Below, in pieces: positions 44,901 through 55,700 of a DNA stretch of 64,000 bases. Under the pieces are notes generated by a model that was given only the letters and a program-made list of their open reading frames with translations, was not told the origin of the DNA and ran no database searches. The translations under genes and the position numbers were made by a program. Source of the DNA: Brevibacillus brevis (GTDB taxonomy: Bacteria > Bacillota > Bacilli > Brevibacillales > Brevibacillaceae). Position 1 is the stretch's first letter. The number at the start of each line of letters is the position of its first letter. The DNA lies in assembly GCF_022026395.1 (NCBI RefSeq), contig NZ_CP041767.1:2884501-2948500 (forward strand), given 5' to 3'.

Positions 44901-46514
44901 ACGACTTGGGCAGAGGTATTGGGAATCGGGCAAGTGGGAATCAAAGACAACTTCTTTGAATTGGGCGGAGATTCTATCAAAGCCATTCAGGTATCCACGC
45001 GTTTGCACGCAGCAGGCTGGACGCTGGCGATGAAGGAACTGTTCCAATATCCGACCATCGAACAAGTTGCCGCCCATGTCATACCAAACAACAGAGAGAG
45101 CGATCAGGGAGTAGTAGAAGGCGAGATTGGCTTGACACCCATCCAGAAGTGGTTCTTCGAGCGCAATTTCACTGATCGTCACCACTGGAATCAGGCTGTC
45201 ATGCTGTTCCGGGAGGATGGCTTTGATCCGGCACTTGTTCAGCAGGCGTTCTATAAAATCGTCGAGCACCACGATGCGTTGCGCATGGTATACAAACAGG
45301 AGAATGAGACGATCACGCAAATCAATCGAGCACTGACAGGTGAGCGATTCCGCTTCCATTCGTATGACTTGAAAGACCATGCAAATAGCGCAGCTCATAT
45401 TTTGGAGTTGTCTGATCACATCCAAAGCAGTATCGATCTGGAACAGGGGCCGCTCGTTCACTTGGCGCTCTTCTCCACAAGGGAAGGGGACCATTTACTG
45501 ATCGCGATTCATCATCTGGTCGTGGATGGCGTCTCTTGGCGCATCTTGTTTGAAGATTTTTCATCTGCCTATTCGCAGGCTCTCCACAATCAGGAGATCG
45601 TCTTGCCGAAAAAGACAGATTCATTCAAGGATTGGTCGGCTCAATTGCAAAACTATGCGGAGAGTGAGGAGCTTTTACGAGAAGTTGCGTACTGGCACAA
45701 CCTCGAGAGCACGGTCACGGCAGAAAAGTTGCCTACTGATTTTGTTACAGCAGATCGTAAACAAAAGCACACACGTACAGCGAAGGTCGAGTTGACAGCC
45801 CAAGAGACAGAAAACCTGTTACGCCACGTTCATCATGCCTATCACACCGAAATGAATGACCTGTTGCTGACTGCTTTGGGATTAACCGTGAAAGAATGGG
45901 CGAATACCAACTATGCTGTTATCAACCTCGAAGGTCACGGTCGCGAAGATATTCAGAATGAAATGAACGTGACGAGAACGATTGGGTGGTTCACATCCCA
46001 GTTCCCTGTTGTGCTTGATATGGAAAAATCAAAGGACTTGTCCTACCAAATCAAGCAAATCAAAGAAAGCTTGCGCCGTATTCCGAAAAAAGGAATTGGC
46101 TACGAGATTTTGCGCACGATGACGGCGGATAAACTGCGTCCATCCCTGCAATTTAGCCTGCAACCGGAAATCAGCTTTAACTACCTCGGGCAATTTGATT
46201 CGGATGTAAAATCGGGTGGATTTACTTTCTCGCCACTTGGTACGGGTCAGCTTTTCAGTCCAGAATCGGAGAGAGTATTCTTGTTGGATATTTCCGGCAT
46301 GATCGAGGATGGAAAGCTCCAGATCAGTTTTGGCTACAACAGTCTCCAGTATCAGGAAGAAACCATCGCGAGATTGGCAGATAGCTATCGGAATCACTTG
46401 CTCAGCATTATTAAGCATTGCCTATCAAAAGAAAATGGGGAATTGACCCCGAGCGATCTGGGTGATGATGACCTTTCCATGGAAGAACTGGAGAACATCC
46501 TGGAATTAATCTAA
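35745..46514 (+). CDS. tycB: Tyrocidine synthetase 2 (three modules, Pro-Phe/Trp-D-Phe)
   Basis: This 3589-aa NRPS has order C-A-T, C-A-T, C-A-T-E. The first C domain starts at the N-terminus (YLLTPMQEGMLFH), the type that accepts a D-residue donor, and its first residues (MSVFSKEQVQDMY) form the acceptor helix for TycA. Carrier serines are 1007, 2043 and 3077; the third sits in LGGDSI before the E domain (HHLVVDG, His3256). Pocket codes are Pro, an unusual aromatic-like code, and Phe. The third C domain has HHIASDA where the consensus is HHxxxDG. The C-terminus (DLSMEELENILELI) is the donor helix for TycC. It starts 94 bp after tycA, behind GAGGTGCCGG. Confidence 0.97.
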   Translation: MSVFSKEQVQDMYLLTPMQEGMLFHALLDEEHNSHLVQMSISIQGDLDVGLFTNSLHVLVERYDVFRTLFLYEKLKQPLQVVLKERPIPILFCDLTAYDEQEKQQRYTQYKRNDQEKTFHLAKDSLMRVAIFQMTESEYQIIWSFHHILMDGWCFSIIFDDLLSVYLSLKNGAPISLDPVQPYSQFIRWLEKQDKEAALAYWRDYLEQFEQQTSLPKFGKSSSNAFLPAQYRFVLDRMLTQQLSAIASQNQVTLPTVIQTLWGILLQSYNATNDVLFGSVVSGRPTEIVGIEKMVGLFINTIPFRIQAKNDQSFADLIQDVHQRTRQSQPYEHVPLYDIQNDSVLKQDLIDHLMVIENYPLVEALQKKAATQQVGFAISDVEMFEPTNYDMTVMVMPKEEIAIRFDYNAAVFDEGFIQKMAGHLKQIAACVANNPKVTLQQVTLLTETEKQQLMARNLDTSAAYPTKTMHELFMEQVERTPEQVAVVFGEQHLTYRELDEKSNQVARFLRRKGIAADSLVGTMMDRSIEMIVGILGVLKAGGAFVPIDPELPEERIAYMLEHSGIQLVVTQQYLLGKVSASTEKIDINAPAIWEESSAPVETINHPDDLFYIIYTSGTTGKPKGVMLEHKNMANLMHFTFAKTNIDFHEKVLQYTTCSFDVCYQEIFSTLLSGGQLYLITNELRRHVEKLFTFIQENQISILSLPVSFLKFIFNEKDYAQSFPRCVKHIITAGEQLVVTLELQKYLRNHHVFLHNHYGPSETHVVTTYTMDPSMDIPELPPIGKPISNTGIYILDEKLQMKPEGIVGELYISGANVGRGYLHNPELTAEKFLENPYQSGERMYRTGDLARWMPDGNIEFLGRIDHQVKIRGHRIELGEIESQLLNHDVIKEAVVIDRADETGGKYLCAYVVLTEEVSNEELRTYLSRKLPEYMIPSFFIKLERIPVTPNGKTDRRALPIPEGNAFTGADYLAPTTELEQKMAAIWESVLGVSPIGILDNFFTLGGHSLKAIHLISRMQKDCQADVPLRVLFDRPTIQEIAKYVEGVEEGSYHAIPRVVIQEHYPVSSAQKRMLILNQLDPDSTVYNLPVVTVLDGELNMQQMEHAIAKLVSRHESLRTSFHTINGEPVQRIHPECKLPIIYMEATEDRLNQVITDFMRPFDLEKAPLSRVGLVKLGERRHVMIIDMHHIISDGVSSQIILNDFAQLYQDNSLPEQRIQYKDFAVWEKGLAQTDEYKKQEAYWTERFRGEIPVLNLPLDYSRPSVQSFEGERYLFRSEKQLLDGLQRVAADTGTTLYMVLMAAYHVLLAKYSGQEDMVVGTVTAGRTHPDTESITGMFVNTLAMRNQPVATKSFKQFLQEVKDNTLSAFEHGEYPFEELVEKLAVNRNRSRNPLFDTLFILQNMDADPIEIEGMTVTPYVPEGKMAKFDLSLEATQNDAGLLFCFEFCTKLFKQETIERMSRHYTQILQEVTRNTDLALYEIEMLTEQEKQELLVQFNDTSKPVQLESTLPQLFEEQVLKTPDQIALVCGDQKLTYHELNKKANQLARTLRKKGVKADQRVGIMANRSMEMVIGILAILKAGGAYVPIDPEYPNDRIAYMLEDCEARLVLTHEHLGTKIAAGVECLYLEDKSNYSRITTNLDPIHAATNLAYIIYTSGTTGKPKGVMVEHRGIVNSVTWNKEEFALSVHDRGLLALSFAFDGFVLTFFALILSGSTVVLTKDEEAKDPIALKNLISTWSCTYTLCVPSLFQAILECSTTEEISPMKMAVLGGEKLSPKLVEMCKEMNPQMITVNAYGPTESSVIATYLCDTLPDAPITIGRPIANTSIYIVDHAHQLLPIGVVGEICIGGLGLARGYWNKPELTEEKFVSNPFEPGERMYKTGDLGRWLPDGTIEFAGRLDEQVKVRGYRIEIGEIESVLLSYETINEAIVVAYQDDSGDAYLTAYFTGKENILEVALRTHLSQELPAYMVPTYLVQMDAFPLTPNGKIDRKALPKPEGKPTTGVEYVAPANEVEATLAKIWEDVLGISGIGVMDNFFELGGHSLKAMTVVAHVHRELQTDLPLKHFFEQPTVRALSRLIANSENASDASIQPAEPQEYYPVSSAQQRMYVLHQLEGAGISYNTPGMIMLEGQLDRDQLMHALQALVDRHEIWRTSFEMVGDQLVQKIHDRVEVEMEYRSAEEHQIDEIFHAFVRPFDLAVPPLLRMGLVQISNERHLLLYDMHHIASDASSITIIFNELAELYQGRQLPELHIQYKDFSVWQKRFIESDDFKKQEEYWRHAFEGHNTVLEIPTDFPRPAVKSFEGDQIVLATDRPLLEALHALAAETKTTLFMVLLAAYNLLLSKYTGQDDIVVGTPISGKTRAELEPIVGMFVNTLAIRNKPIAEKTFREFLMEVKQNALDAYDHQDYPLESLVEKLGIQRDPGRNPLFDTMFILQTDDLYQKTLGQLTYHPYESTSALAISKFDLSFHLTERETDLLLRLEYSTKLFRRDTVDRMSRHFMQILRNVAADPDRQLQAIEMLTPEEKQLLLVEFNHTDREYVEDQTIQQLFEDLAANTPDQTAIVFEEKQMTYQELNERANQLAAVLREKGVGPSQIVVMMVERSLEMVIATLAILKAGGAFLPVDPDYPEERIRYMIEDSQSKLVLTHSHLTHKVSSQAEIIDLDDAGSYSSHTDNLLCINKSSDLAYIIYTSGTTGNPKGVMLEHKGAANLQAVFKNQLGVTPQDRPGHFASISFDASVWDMFMALLTGATLYIISRDTINDFRKFEEYVHKNGITILTLPPTYAIYLEPDRMPSLRILITAGSAASIALVEQWKEKVTYVNGYGPTESTVCATLWKALPHEPVGQTITIGKPIQNTKLFIVDEQMQLKTVGQIGELCISGVALARGYWNRPELTAEKFVDNPFVPGEKMYRTGDLAKWLPDGNIEYLGRIDHQVKVRGHRVELGEVESVLLRYESIIEAAAITHLDDQGQPYLCAYYVADGEASPAQLREFMGKELPNYMVPSFFVQLDKMPLTPNDKIDRKALPKPSHEEKSGREYEAPQNELEHLLATTWAEVLGIGQVGIKDNFFELGGDSIKAIQVSTRLHAAGWTLAMKELFQYPTIEQVAAHVIPNNRESDQGVVEGEIGLTPIQKWFFERNFTDRHHWNQAVMLFREDGFDPALVQQAFYKIVEHHDALRMVYKQENETITQINRALTGERFRFHSYDLKDHANSAAHILELSDHIQSSIDLEQGPLVHLALFSTREGDHLLIAIHHLVVDGVSWRILFEDFSSAYSQALHNQEIVLPKKTDSFKDWSAQLQNYAESEELLREVAYWHNLESTVTAEKLPTDFVTADRKQKHTRTAKVELTAQETENLLRHVHHAYHTEMNDLLLTALGLTVKEWANTNYAVINLEGHGREDIQNEMNVTRTIGWFTSQFPVVLDMEKSKDLSYQIKQIKESLRRIPKKGIGYEILRTMTADKLRPSLQFSLQPEISFNYLGQFDSDVKSGGFTFSPLGTGQLFSPESERVFLLDISGMIEDGKLQISFGYNSLQYQEETIARLADSYRNHLLSIIKHCLSKENGELTPSDLGDDDLSMEELENILELI
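38901..42010 (+). other. TycB module 2 (C-A-T), predicted L-Phe/L-Trp
   Basis: C motif HHIISDG. Pocket residues read D-G-L-L-V-G-A-V-I, which I do not recognise as a standard Phe code. The A domain shares FAFD, DEEAKDP, CVPSLFQAILEC and GGEK segments with the Tyr-type domain of TycC module 3 rather than with TycA or TycB module 3. Phe/Trp is assigned by position in tyrocidine; Gly at 236 would leave room for a large ring. Confidence 0.75.
42011..46514 (+). other. TycB module 3 (C-A-T-E), predicted D-Phe
   Basis: The C motif is HHIASDA (His2223-His2224, Asp2228, Ala2229). Pocket residues D-A-W-T-I-A-G-V-C match the Phe code. Carrier Ser3077 is in LGGDSIKA, and a full epimerisation domain follows, so the residue leaves as D-Phe. 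Confidence 0.92.
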
Positions 46515-46536
46515 TCAGGCGACATGAGAAATGTTA

Positions 46537-46579
46537 TTCCTCCAATAAAAGCTTGGACATTTCGCTTTTATTGGAGGAA
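46537..46579 (+). promoter_or_regulatory. Perfect 16-bp hairpin between tycB and tycC
   Basis: TTCCTCCAATAAAAGC (46537-46552) and GCTTTTATTGGAGGAA (46564-46579) pair without mismatch around an 11-nt loop. No T-run follows (CCCTCTCTAAAACG), so it is not a classical terminator. It may set the tycB/tycC transcript ratio, protect mRNA ends or be a processing site. Confidence 0.8.
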
Positions 46580-46618
46580 CCCTCTCTAAAACGATAAATC
46601 ACAGAGTTGAGGTGCAGA

Positions 46619-49600
46619 ATGAATAAGCAGGAAAATATCGCAAAAATTTACCCGTTAACCCCATTGCAAGAGGGTATGTTGTTTCATGCTGTCAGTGACA
46701 CAAACAGCAGCGCCTACTGCCTCCAAATGTCCGCAAAACTCCAAGGTGATTTTCACCTGCCCATTTTTGAAGAGAGCATGAACAAGCTCGTAGAGAACTA
46801 TGAAGTTTTGCGCACGGTGTTCGTTTATCAAAACCTGCAGAGACCTCGACAGGTTGTTTTTAAAGAGAGAAAAGTTACCATTCATTTCGAAAACATTGCT
46901 CATTTGCCAATAGATGATCAGAACGAATACATAAAAGCGTATACCAACCAGCATCATACGTTTGAGCTGACGAAAGACGTCTTGATGAAAGCAGCCATTT
47001 TCCAAACGGGGGAGAACCAGTACCAGTTCGTTTGGGCATTCCACCATATCATCGTCGACGGTTGGTCTTTGGGGGTCTTGCTTCATAAGCTGCTCGCGTA
47101 CTATGCCGCCATTCGTAAGGGTGAGACTATTCCGCGAGAAGCAACCAAACCATACAGCGAATATATCAAATGGCTGGATAAGCAAAATAAAGAAGAAGCA
47201 CTTACTTACTGGCAGAACTACCTGGAAGGCTATGACCATCAGGCTGACTTCCCTAAAAAGAAGAATGTAGCGGAAGATGGCAGTTATGTCCATGTGGAGA
47301 ATCTTTTCACCATCGCACCTGAGAAGACTCAGCAGTTGATGCAGATTGCCAGTCAGAATCAGGCTACGTTGAGCAGTGTATTTCAATCTCTTTGGGGGAT
47401 TTTGGCGAGCAAGTATAAAAACTCGGACGATGTGGTTTTCGGTTCTGTTGTGTCAGGTCGTCCGCCAGGGATTCAAGGGATTGAGAGCATGGTCGGATTG
47501 TTCATTAACACGATCCCAACCCGCGTGCAAACGAGTAGAAAACAAACCTTCAGTGGGCTGCTAAAAACAGTTCAGAAGCAAGCCTTGGCTTCTGCTTCTT
47601 ATGATTTCGCTCCGCTGTACGAAATTCAGAGCAAGACGGTACTGAAACAAGAGTTAATTGATCATTTGGTGACGTATGAAAACTACCCGGATCATGCTTC
47701 GAGTGATCGGGAGGATTCCTTAGGCTTTCAATTCAACGTGGAAAATGGGGAAGAACAGACTTCCTATGATTTTAACGTTGTGGTAGCAGTCGCGCCTTCG
47801 AATGAGATGTATGTAAAGTTGAGCTACAATGCATCGGTTTATGAAGAGTCATTTATGAACCGAGTAGAAGGTCACTTGAAAACGATCATTGATCAGGTCA
47901 TTCACAATTCGAATGTACTGCTTGAAGATATCGGCATCATTACGGATGAGGAAAAACAGCAATTGCTGGTCGCTTATAACGACACAACCGCTGATTATCC
48001 ACGCGACAAAATGATTTTCGAGCTGATCGCGGAGCAGGCAAGACAGACACCTTCGAAAGTAGCGGTTGTTTGCGGGGAAGATCGCCTTACTTACCAGGAG
48101 CTTCAGGAGCGTTCCAACCAGTTGGCCAGAGCTCTGCGTGGGAAAGGAATTTCTCAGGGCAGTATCGTCTCCATTATGGCGGAGCATTCACTCGAGCTGA
48201 TTGTGGCGATTATGGCAGTTCTAAAATCAGGCGGCGCCTATTTGCCGATTGATCCCGAGTATCCGATAGAGAGAATTCAGTATTTACTAGATGACAGTCA
48301 GACGACGATTCTATTGACGCAGTCTCATCTTCAAGAAAAAGTCGAGTTTGAAGGCGACATCCTCTACCTAGACAATCCTTCTTTGTTTGAAGGTGACAGT
48401 ACGGATCTTGACAATTCATGCACACCGGACGATTTGGCGTACATGATCTATACTTCCGGGTCAACGGGGAATCCAAAAGGCGCGATGATTACCCACCGAG
48501 GTCTCGTCAATTACATTTGGTGGGCGAACAAGGAGTATGTTCAAGGGGAAGCTGTCGACTTTCCGTTATACTCTTCCATTTCGTTTGATTTGACTGTCAC
48601 CTCGATTTTCACGCCACTTTTGTCAGGCAATACGATCTATGTATACAGAGGGGCAGATAAGGTACAGGTCATTTTAGACATCATCCAAGATAATCAAGTG
48701 GGAATCATCAAGCTGACGCCAACACATTTGAAGCTGATAGAAGAAATAGATGGAACAAACAGCAGCATCCGACGGTTTATTGTCGGTGGTGAGAACTTGC
48801 CAACCCAATTGGCGAAGAGAATCTATGAGAACTTTGGACAGAATGTCAAGATTTTCAATGAGTATGGACCTACCGAAACGGTTGTAGGCTGCATGATTTA
48901 TTTGTATGACCCAGAGAAGCCGATCCAAGAATCGGTACCAATCGGAGTTCCTGCTGACAACGTCCAGCTTTATTTGCTCGATTCCGCTATGCAGCCGATA
49001 CCCGTTGGCTCCATCGGTGAAATGTATATAGCTGGGGATGGCGTAGCCAAAGGATATTTCAACAGACCAGACCTGACCCAGGAAAAGTTCATCGATAATC
49101 CGTTCCGTCCGGGGACCAAAATGTATCGAACAGGCGATCTGGCGAAATGGCTGCCCGACGGCAATATGGAATACTTGGGAAGAATCGACCATCAAGTGAA
49201 GATTCGTGGACATCGGATTGAGATGGGTGAGATTGAGACGCGTTTAACGCAGCATGAATGGATCAAGGAAGCCGTTGTTATCGCGGAAAAGGATGACAGT
49301 GGTCAAAATGTGCTCTATGCCTACATTGTTTCCGAGCAGGAGTTGACCGTATCAGAACTACGAGAGCATTTGGGAAGTACGCTTCCTTCCTACATGATCC
49401 CGTCCTTCTTTGTTCGTCTGGAAGAAATTCCGCTGACAGCCAATGGAAAAGTTGAGCGGAAGAAATTGCCGAAGCCTGACGGTGCAGTTGTAACGGGAAC
49501 GGCGTACGTCGCTCCGCAGAATGAAATGGAAACCAAATTGGCTGAGATTTGGCAGCAGGCCCTGGGGGTTAGTCGTGTAGGTGTTCACGATCATTTCTTT

Positions 49601-49765
49601 GATTTGGGCGGACATTCACTGAAGGCTATGACAGTCATCTTTCAAGTATCGAAAGCGTTGGAAGTGGATTTGCCAGTAAAGGCACTGTTTGAGAATCCGA
49701 CCGTATCCCAGCTCGCTGCTTTTATCGCGAAATCGGGGAAAAGCGCGTACACAGCCATTCAACCG
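46619..49765 (+). other. TycC module 1 (C-A-T), predicted L-Asn
   Basis: Pocket residues D-L-T-K-I-G-E-V-G match the known Asn code exactly. Carrier Ser1000 (49616-49618) is in DLGGHSLKA. Confidence 0.93.
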
Positions 49766-52700
49766 GTTGAGGAAAAAGAATTTTATCCCGTATCTTCTGC
49801 TCAAAAGAGAATGTACATCCTTCAGCAATTTGAAGGAAGTGGCATCAGCTATAACATTTCGGGCGCAATGCTGCTGGAAGGAAAGCTGGATTACAATCGT
49901 TTTGCTAGCACGGTCCAACGACTGGCGGAGCGCCACGAAGCCTTGCGCACCTCCTTCCACCGTATCGATGGTGAGCCTGTACAGAAAGTGCATGATGAGG
50001 TAGAAGTACCCATCCTGATGCTGAAGTCTACGGAAGACAAGGCGGAGCAGATCATGCGCGATTTCGTCCGTCCTTTTGATCTCGGAATCGCTCCGTTGAT
50101 TCGAACAGGCTTGGTTAAGCTGGGCAAAGATCGTCATTTGTTCCTACTCGATATGCACCATATCATCTCGGACGGTGTTTCGTCCCAAATTTTACTGAGC
50201 GAATTTGCCAAGTTATACCAAGGGGAAGCCTTGGAGCCTCTTTCTCTCCAATACAAGGATTTCGCGGCTTGGCAAAATGAGCTTTTCCAGACGGATGTGT
50301 ACAAGAAGCAGGAGCTCCACTGGTTAAATACGTTTGCTGATGAAATTCCTTTGCTCAATCTGCCGACGGATTATCCGCGACCAACCATTCAGAGCTTTGA
50401 TGGGGATCTTGTCCTTTTTGACGCAGGAAAAGAATTGACGGAGAGTTTGCGCAAGATAGCAGCAGATACGGGAACAACCCTGTATATGGTCTTGCTCGCA
50501 GCTTACCATGTCCTCCTGTCCAAGTATTCGGGCCAAGAGGACATCATTGTGGGGACGCCTGTCGCTGGTCGTTCTCATGCCGACGTGGAAAACATCATGG
50601 GAATCTTTGTGAATACGTTGGCGATGAGAAATCATCCTGCGAGTGACAAAACCTTTACCGAATTCTTGCAAGAAGTGAAACAAAATGCGCTGGCGGCTTA
50701 TGACAATCAGGATTATCCATTTGAAGAGCTGGTGGAAAAGCTGGCGATTCAACGTGACATCAGCCGAAATCCTTTGTTTGATACTATGTTTTCTTTGGAA
50801 AATGCGAATCAGCAGTCGCTGGAAATCGAGCAGCTTACAGCAGCTCCTTATGAGTTGTTTAACAAAATTTCAAAGTTCGATCTTGCTTTGAATGCGAGTG
50901 AATCGCAATCTGACATTCAATTCCAATTTGCATTTGGAACAAAGCTGTTCAAAAAAGAAACGATCCAAAGAATGGCCCATCATTATCTGGAAATCCTGCG
51001 TACCATTCCTGCACAGCCGAATGCCAAGCTAGCAGAAATCGACATGATGACAGAAGCAGAAAAACGTGCTCTGATCCTGAACGTCAATGACACTTTTGTC
51101 GAACGTTCCGCTGATCAGGTATTGCATCAAATGTTTGAAGAGCAGGTAGTGCTTACGCCAGATCAAGTAGCGGTAGCCTATGACGGATACACATTGACCT
51201 ATCGCCAGTTGAACGCCCGGGCCAATCAAGTAGCTCGTTTGCTGCGGAGCAAAGGAACGCAACCAGATACGTTGATCGGCATTATGGTAGACCGTTCTAT
51301 CGGGATGGTCGTGAGCATGTTGGCCGTGTTAAAAGCAGGTGGTGCGTATACGCCAATTGATCCTACCTACCCGCCAGAAAGAATCCAATACATGCTCAGC
51401 GACAGCAAGGCTCCTATTCTTCTGACACAGCGTCATTTGAAAGAGACAGTAGAGTATACAGGAGAAATCATTGATGTTGACGATGAAGCGATTTATGCAG
51501 GGGACGACACCAATCTTGACAATGTCGCTGGTGGGGATGACTTGGCTTATGTCATTTATACTTCTGGATCGACCGGAAATCCCAAAGGGGTTATGATCAC
51601 GCATCAAGCGATTTGCAATCACATGCTTTGGATGAGGAATGCCTTCCCGCTGACTACAGAAGATGCTGTCTTGCAAAAAACGCCATTTTCCTTCGATGCT
51701 TCCGTATGGGAATTTTATTTGCCACTGATCACAGGGGGACGCCTGGTACTGGCAATGCCAGACGGACATCGCGACATCGCGTACATGACTCGCATGATCA
51801 GAGAAGAGAAGATCACGACATTACAGATGGTTCCTTCCTTGCTGGACCTGATCATGACCGAACCAGGATGGAGCAATTGCACGAGCTTGCAACGCGTTTT
51901 TTGTGGTGGAGAAGCATTGGCACCTGCGCTAGTTTCGCGCTTTTACCAGACGCAAACGGCACAGTTGATTAACCTCTATGGTCCTACAGAATCCACGATT
52001 GATGCGACATACTGGATTTGCCCTCGTTTGCCGGAGTATGGCGTGATTCCCATTGGCAAACCGATTGATAACGTCCGTTTGTATGTCGTAAATGCGAGCA
52101 ACCAGCTCCAGCCAATAGGGGTTGCAGGAGAACTGTGCATTGCTGGCGATGGTTTGGCCCGCGGCTACTGGAATCGTGAAGAACTGACAGCAGCCAGCTT
52201 CATTGACAATCCGTTTGAACCGGGTAGCAGGATGTACCGTACGGGAGACATGGTAAGGTATCTAGCCTGCGGCAACGTGGAATATCTCGGACGCATCGAC
52301 CATCAGGTCAAAATCAGAGGACACCGGATCGAATTGGGTGAGATCGAAGCAAGGCTTATGCAGCATGAATGGATCAAAACGGCTATTGTCCTTGCCCGTC
52401 CAGATGAAAAAGGGCAAAACAACTTGTACGCTTATATCGTTTCCGATAGGGAAATCAAGACAGCCGACCTGAGAGCTTATATGGCGTCCCATTTGCCAGC
52501 TTATATGGTTCCTTCTTATTTTGTTTATTTGGAGAAGCTACCGCTCACAGCAAATGGCAAGGTGGATCGCAAAGCATTGCCTCAGCCAGAGGGAGCATCC
52601 ACATCTGAAATCGTGTATGTAGCTCCGCGCAATGAAGTGGAAGCTACGCTCGCAGACATTTGGCAAAGTGTACTTGGCGTGAACCCAATCGGGGTACACG

Positions 52701-55700
52701 ATCATTTCTTCGAGTTGGGCGGACACTCCTTGAAGGCGATGAACGTCATCTCTTTGATCCATCGCACCCTTCATGTAGATGTGCCGTTGAAAACACTGTT
52801 TGAATCGCCTACCATCGCTGGCTTGTCGGCATACATCGCTACTGCTGGAAAAGGCAAGTATACGAAGATTGAACCTGTCCAAAAGCAGGAGTATTACTCC
52901 GTGTCTTCTGCACAAAAGAGAATGTTTATTCTCCGACAAATGGAAGGTGCAGGTATCAGCTACAACATGCCGGGCATCCTGTACATCGATGGCAAGCTGG
53001 ATACAGAGCGTTTGCAGCAAGCGCTCAAGAGTCTGGTGAGACGCCATGAATCTCTGCGTACCTCGTTCCACACCGTGAAAGGAGAGACTGTTCAGCGCGT
53101 ACATGAAGATGTTGAACTGGAAATCTCGTCGATGGAGTCAACAGAGGGAGAGCTGAAACAAATCGTCGAGCAATTTATTCAACCGTTCGACTTGGAAAAA
53201 GCTCCACTGATACGCGCTGGACTGGTCAAACTGCCTCTGGAACGCCATCTTTTTATGCTGGATTTTCACCATATTGTGGTGGATGGTGTATCGATTGGCA
53301 TTCTGGTTCAAGAGCTTGCTCAGCTTTATCACGGGGAAGAGCTGCCTGAACTGAGCATTCAGTACAAAGACTTTGCCCATTGGCAGAATCAATGGTACGA
53401 GACGGAAGAGTTTGCTGCACAGGAAGCCTATTGGATCGATACCTTTACGGGAGAAATTCCTGTATTGAATCTTGCAACGGATTATCCGAGACCTTCTGTG
53501 AAAAGCTTCGAGGGTGAGCGATTTATTTTCGGCTCCGGTGCCCTTTTGAAAAAAGAACTGAATCGACTTGCCCATGGTACAGGAGCTACGCTCTACATGG
53601 TTTTGCTGGCGGCCTACAATGTACTTCTGGCCAAATACTCTGGACAAGAGGACATTATTGTTGGCGCGCCTACTGCTGGCAGGTCCCATGCTGAAACGGA
53701 TTCGATCATCGGTATGTTTGTCAATACACTGGCGTTGCGAAACGAGCCTGTGGGGACGAAGACCTTCCTTAGCTTTTTGGCAGAAGTGAAAAACAATACG
53801 CTGAAAGCTTTTGAGAATCAGGATTATCCACTGGATGAGCTGATCGATAAGTTGGACATTCAACGGGATCTGAGCCGCAATCCTTTGTTTGACACCGTAT
53901 TTATCTTGCAAAATATGGATCAGAAGCCATTCGAAATGGAGCAACTGACGTTTACACCCTATATGGCAGAAGTAAATCAGGCCAAGTTTGATCTGTCATT
54001 AGAGGCGTACGAAGAAGATGAAGAAATCATCTTTAGCCTTGATTACTGCACCAAATTGTTTACAAGAGAGACCATTGAAAAAATAGCGGCACATTTCATC
54101 CGAATCCTTCATGCCGTTATTGAGCAAGAAGCCGTTACATTGTCCGAAATCAGTATGCTTTCCGCTGAAGAAAAGCATCGCTTATTAGTAGAATTCAACC
54201 AAACGCATACGGAATATCCGCAGAACAAGACACTCCATGAGCTGTTTGAGGAGCAAGTGGAAAAAACACCACAGGTTACAGCGATTGTAATCGGTGATAA
54301 GCAGATGTCCTATCACGAATTGAATGAGCGAGCAAACCAGCTTGCCGTTACCTTGCGTGAACGGGGAGTAAAGGCTAACCAATTCGTAGGAATCATGGCG
54401 AATCGTTCTTTGGAAATGGTTGTGGGAATCATGGCCATTTTAAAAGCAGGTGGAGCCTACGTGCCTATCGATCCCGAATACCCGGAAGACCGTGTGGCCT
54501 ACATGCTGGAGGATTGCGAAGCCCGCCTGTTGCTTACCCAAAAGCATCTTGGAGCTAAACTGGCTTCTAGCGTGAGCGTGGAATGCCTGTATCTGGAGGA
54601 GGAGAACAACTATTCTCCCAACCGTTCGAATCTTGAACCGATTCAAACCGCTTCCGATTTGGCTTATGTCATCTACACATCGGGGACAACAGGTAAACCA
54701 AAAGGAGTCATGGTCGAGCATAGAGGCATTGTCAACAACGTGCTGTGGAAAAAAGAGGAGTATCAGTTTAGCGTTCATGATCGAAAACTGGTGTCCCTAT
54801 CCTTTGCATTTGATGCCTTTGTTCTTTCCTTCTTTACGCCGATCCTTTCCGGTTCAGCTGTCATCCTGGCGAAGGACGAAGAAGCGAAAGATCCTGTATC
54901 TCTCAGAAAGCTCATTGCAGCTGCGAGATGCACTCAAATGACATGCGTGCCAAGTTTATTCCAAGCGATATTGGAATGCGGTTCTGCTACAGATATCAGT
55001 TCCCTGCAAAACGTCACACTAGGGGGCGAAAAAGTAACCGCTCAGCTCGTTGAGAAGAGCAATCAGCAGAATCCGCAATTGGTCATCGTCAATGAATACG
55101 GTCCGACAGAAAGCAGTGTCGTCGCCACCTGGCAACGAATTTCGCAACTGGATTCTGTGATAACAATCGGGCGTCCCATTGCCAACACCAGCATCTATAT
55201 CGTGGACAAATTCCATCAGCTACAGCCAATCGGCGTCGTCGGGGAAATTTGCATCGGTGGCCACGGTTTGGCACGTGGATATTGGAACAAGCCGGAACTC
55301 ACAGCAGAGAAATTTGTTTCTCATCCGTATTTGGAAGGCGAGCGCATGTACAAGACGGGCGATCTAGGAAAGTGGCTCCCTGACGGAACGATTGAATTTA
55401 TCGGTCGCTTGGATGAACAGGTAAAAGTAAGAGGATATCGGATTGAAATCGGCGAGATTGAGTCGGTTATGCTCTCCTTTAAAAAGCTGACTTCGGCTGT
55501 CGTGATTGTCCATGAGGACCAACAGGGCCAATCGTCGCTTGCTGCTTATTACACGGCGGAAGAAAAGCTTGAAGTCTCGAATCTGTGGACGTATCTGTCG
55601 AAAAGCTTGCCGTCTTACATGATTCCTGCGTACTTGGTCCAGCTCGATCATCTCCCGCTTACGCCGAATGGAAAGATCGACAGGAAAGCCTTGCCGAAAC

